The position numbers and the translations under genes are program-made. Positions 23,743 through 24,510 of a DNA stretch of 24,510 nucleotides are shown in pieces. The stretch is from JAUXFS01 sp050329575. GTDB taxonomy: Bacteria > Pseudomonadota > Alphaproteobacteria > Rhodospirillales > Defluviicoccaceae. The notes beneath the pieces were generated by a model. It was not told the DNA's origin. It worked only from the letters and a program-made list of their open reading frames with translations, and searched no databases. How positions within the stretch are numbered: the first letter of the stretch is position 1; each line of letters begins with the position of its first letter. Location of the stretch: positions 1-24,510 of the forward strand of contig JBHJOP010000067.1 in assembly GCA_050329575.1 (NCBI GenBank), read 5' to 3'.

Positions 23743-24273
23743 TTGATCCCGCCGGTGGATTGGCGCGAGGGCCCGATCAGCCGTCACCACGACCGCAAGC
23801 GTTTCGGGTGCGGCTCCCCGGATCTTGACCTCTACCTCGTCCGCTATGCCCGCCAGAACCACGAAACCGGCGGTGCCAAGACCTTCTTCGCCGTCCCCCC
23901 GTCCGATCCGACCCGCATCCTCGGGTATTATTCGATCAGCCCCGGCGCTATCGAATTCGCCCGCATGCCGGCGGACCTGACCCGCGAGCTCGGTCGTCAT
24001 GACGTCCCCGTCTTTCGCCTCGCACGACTGGCCGTCGATCGGCCCGTGCAAGGCCAGGGGCTCGGCGGCGAACTCCTTCTGGCCGCCGGCGAGCGCGCCC
24101 TTGCGGTGGCAACGCAAGTCGGCGGAGTCGCGCTCGCCATCGACGCCAAGGACGACAAGGCGGCCGGGTGGTATCAGCGCTTCGGCGCGCTGCCGCTGCT
24201 CGACGATCCCCGCAAGCTTGTCCTTCCTCTGGCGGTCATCTCGGACGCGATCCAGAGGGTGGTGAGAAGTTGA
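23743..24273 (+). CDS. GNAT-family (TacT-like) acetyltransferase toxin
   Basis: 176-aa GCN5-related acetyltransferase. The acetyl-CoA loop is QGQGLG (103-108) after LARLAVDRPV; the C-terminal WYQRFGALPL carries the candidate catalytic Tyr144. Known TacT-type toxins acetylate the amino group of aminoacyl-tRNAs and stop translation. The start is TTG 23743, 12 nt after the antitoxin stop, with no clear Shine-Dalgarno sequence; GTG 23755 is an alternative. Poor initiation would fit toxin underproduction. The stop overlaps the following DUF433 start. Confidence 0.88.
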   Translation: MIPPVDWREGPISRHHDRKRFGCGSPDLDLYLVRYARQNHETGGAKTFFAVPPSDPTRILGYYSISPGAIEFARMPADLTRELGRHDVPVFRLARLAVDRPVQGQGLGGELLLAAGERALAVATQVGGVALAIDAKDDKAAGWYQRFGALPLLDDPRKLVLPLAVISDAIQRVVRS

Positions 24274-24488
24274 CATCAACAAGGTTTGCTGCGCAGAGGG
24301 GCGGTGTGCCGTGCATCCGCGGCCTCCGTATTCCTGTCCCCACCGTCGTCGGCATGGTTGCCGAGGGGATGAGGAGCACCGAGATCGTCGACGCCTACCC
24401 CGACCTGCAGAGCGAAGACATCCGTGAATCCCTCGTCTTCGCAGCCGAAGCGGTGCGCGAGCGTCAGCTACCGCTGACGACACCGTGA
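24270..24488 (+). CDS. DUF433-family antitoxin
   Basis: 72-aa protein with the DUF433 pattern: GGVPCIRGLRIPVPTVVGMVAEG, then the DNA-binding helices STEIVDAYPDLQSEDIRESLVFA. These small proteins usually sit before a DUF5615 PIN-like toxin, as here. The start is TTG 24270, overlapping the stop of the GNAT gene as TTGA; no in-frame ATG comes before the conserved core. Its own stop overlaps the next GTG. The two toxin-antitoxin pairs thus read as a single chain of overlapping genes. Confidence 0.85.
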   Translation: MTSTRFAAQRGGVPCIRGLRIPVPTVVGMVAEGMRSTEIVDAYPDLQSEDIRESLVFAAEAVRERQLPLTTP

Positions 24489-24510
24489 GGTTTCTTGTCG
24501 ATAACGCCCT
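24485..24510 (+). CDS. DUF5615 PIN-like toxin, 5' end only
   Basis: The last 26 bases read GTG then RFLVDNA, the standard opening of DUF5615 (Mut7-C/PIN-like) proteins, including the first catalytic Asp. The GTG overlaps the DUF433 stop as GTGA. The rest lies beyond the window. Family and context agree, though only eight residues are visible. Confidence 0.65.

Noticed and set aside
1..24510. CRISPR arrays, insertion sequences, tRNA and rRNA genes
   Set aside because: Looked for by eye on both strands; no spaced direct repeats, transposase, or cloverleaf/rRNA motifs were recognised.

Overview
The window is about 70% GC and gene-dense. It carries alphaproteobacterial hallmarks: a GcrA-like C-terminal domain, a malyl-CoA lyase of the Rhodobacter type, TRAP transport, and lutABC lactate oxidation. 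A free-living Rhodospirillales-like alphaproteobacterium is the best guess; the species cannot be named from this window.

Layout. (1) 1-60 is a 12-bp tandem repeat. (2) 216-3942 is a tightly overlapping + strand operon: a TackOD1 zinc-ribbon protein with a decayed GGDEF domain, a processive-type family 2 glycosyltransferase, and a HlyD-type adaptor. It looks like a polysaccharide synthesis/export unit with a regulatory subunit. (3) 4006-4313 on the - strand holds a sigma70-type promoter followed about 275 nt later by a strong intrinsic terminator, with no convincing gene between: a candidate small RNA. (4) 4509-8584 (+) encodes a HAD phosphatase, an APH-fold small-molecule kinase, a divergent enolase paralogue and a D-2-hydroxyacid dehydrogenase. 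(5) 8844-13420 (+) encodes a tripartite TRAP transporter (TakP-like DctP, DctQ, DctM) and an amidase; a convergent beta-hydroxyacid dehydrogenase follows. (6) 14806-18113 carries uppS, a SelW-like Rdx protein, a 76-aa GcrA C-domain-like protein behind a perfect palindrome, and a HerA/DUF853 ATPase. (7) 18257-20963 (+) is lutABC with ATGA overlaps. (8) 21052-24510 is an accessory end: a Phd antitoxin with a truncated VapC, malyl-CoA lyase, an unknown 89-aa protein, a second broken PIN toxin, a DUF1778-GNAT (TacAT-like) pair behind a perfect operator, and a DUF433-DUF5615 pair cut by the window end.

How the genes may work together. Regions 4, 5 and 7 share a theme of hydroxy- and oxo-acid metabolism: import by TRAP, oxidation of lactate by LutABC, reduction or oxidation of 2- and 3-hydroxyacids, and cleavage of malyl-CoA. 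The kinase, enolase paralogue and phosphatase could together carry out an ATP-driven dehydration of a 2,3-dihydroxyacid to a 2-oxoacid, which the dehydrogenase would then reduce. I regard this inferred route as the best candidate for an undescribed system here. The altered enolase active site supports a non-glycolytic substrate, but the substrate cannot be read from the sequence.
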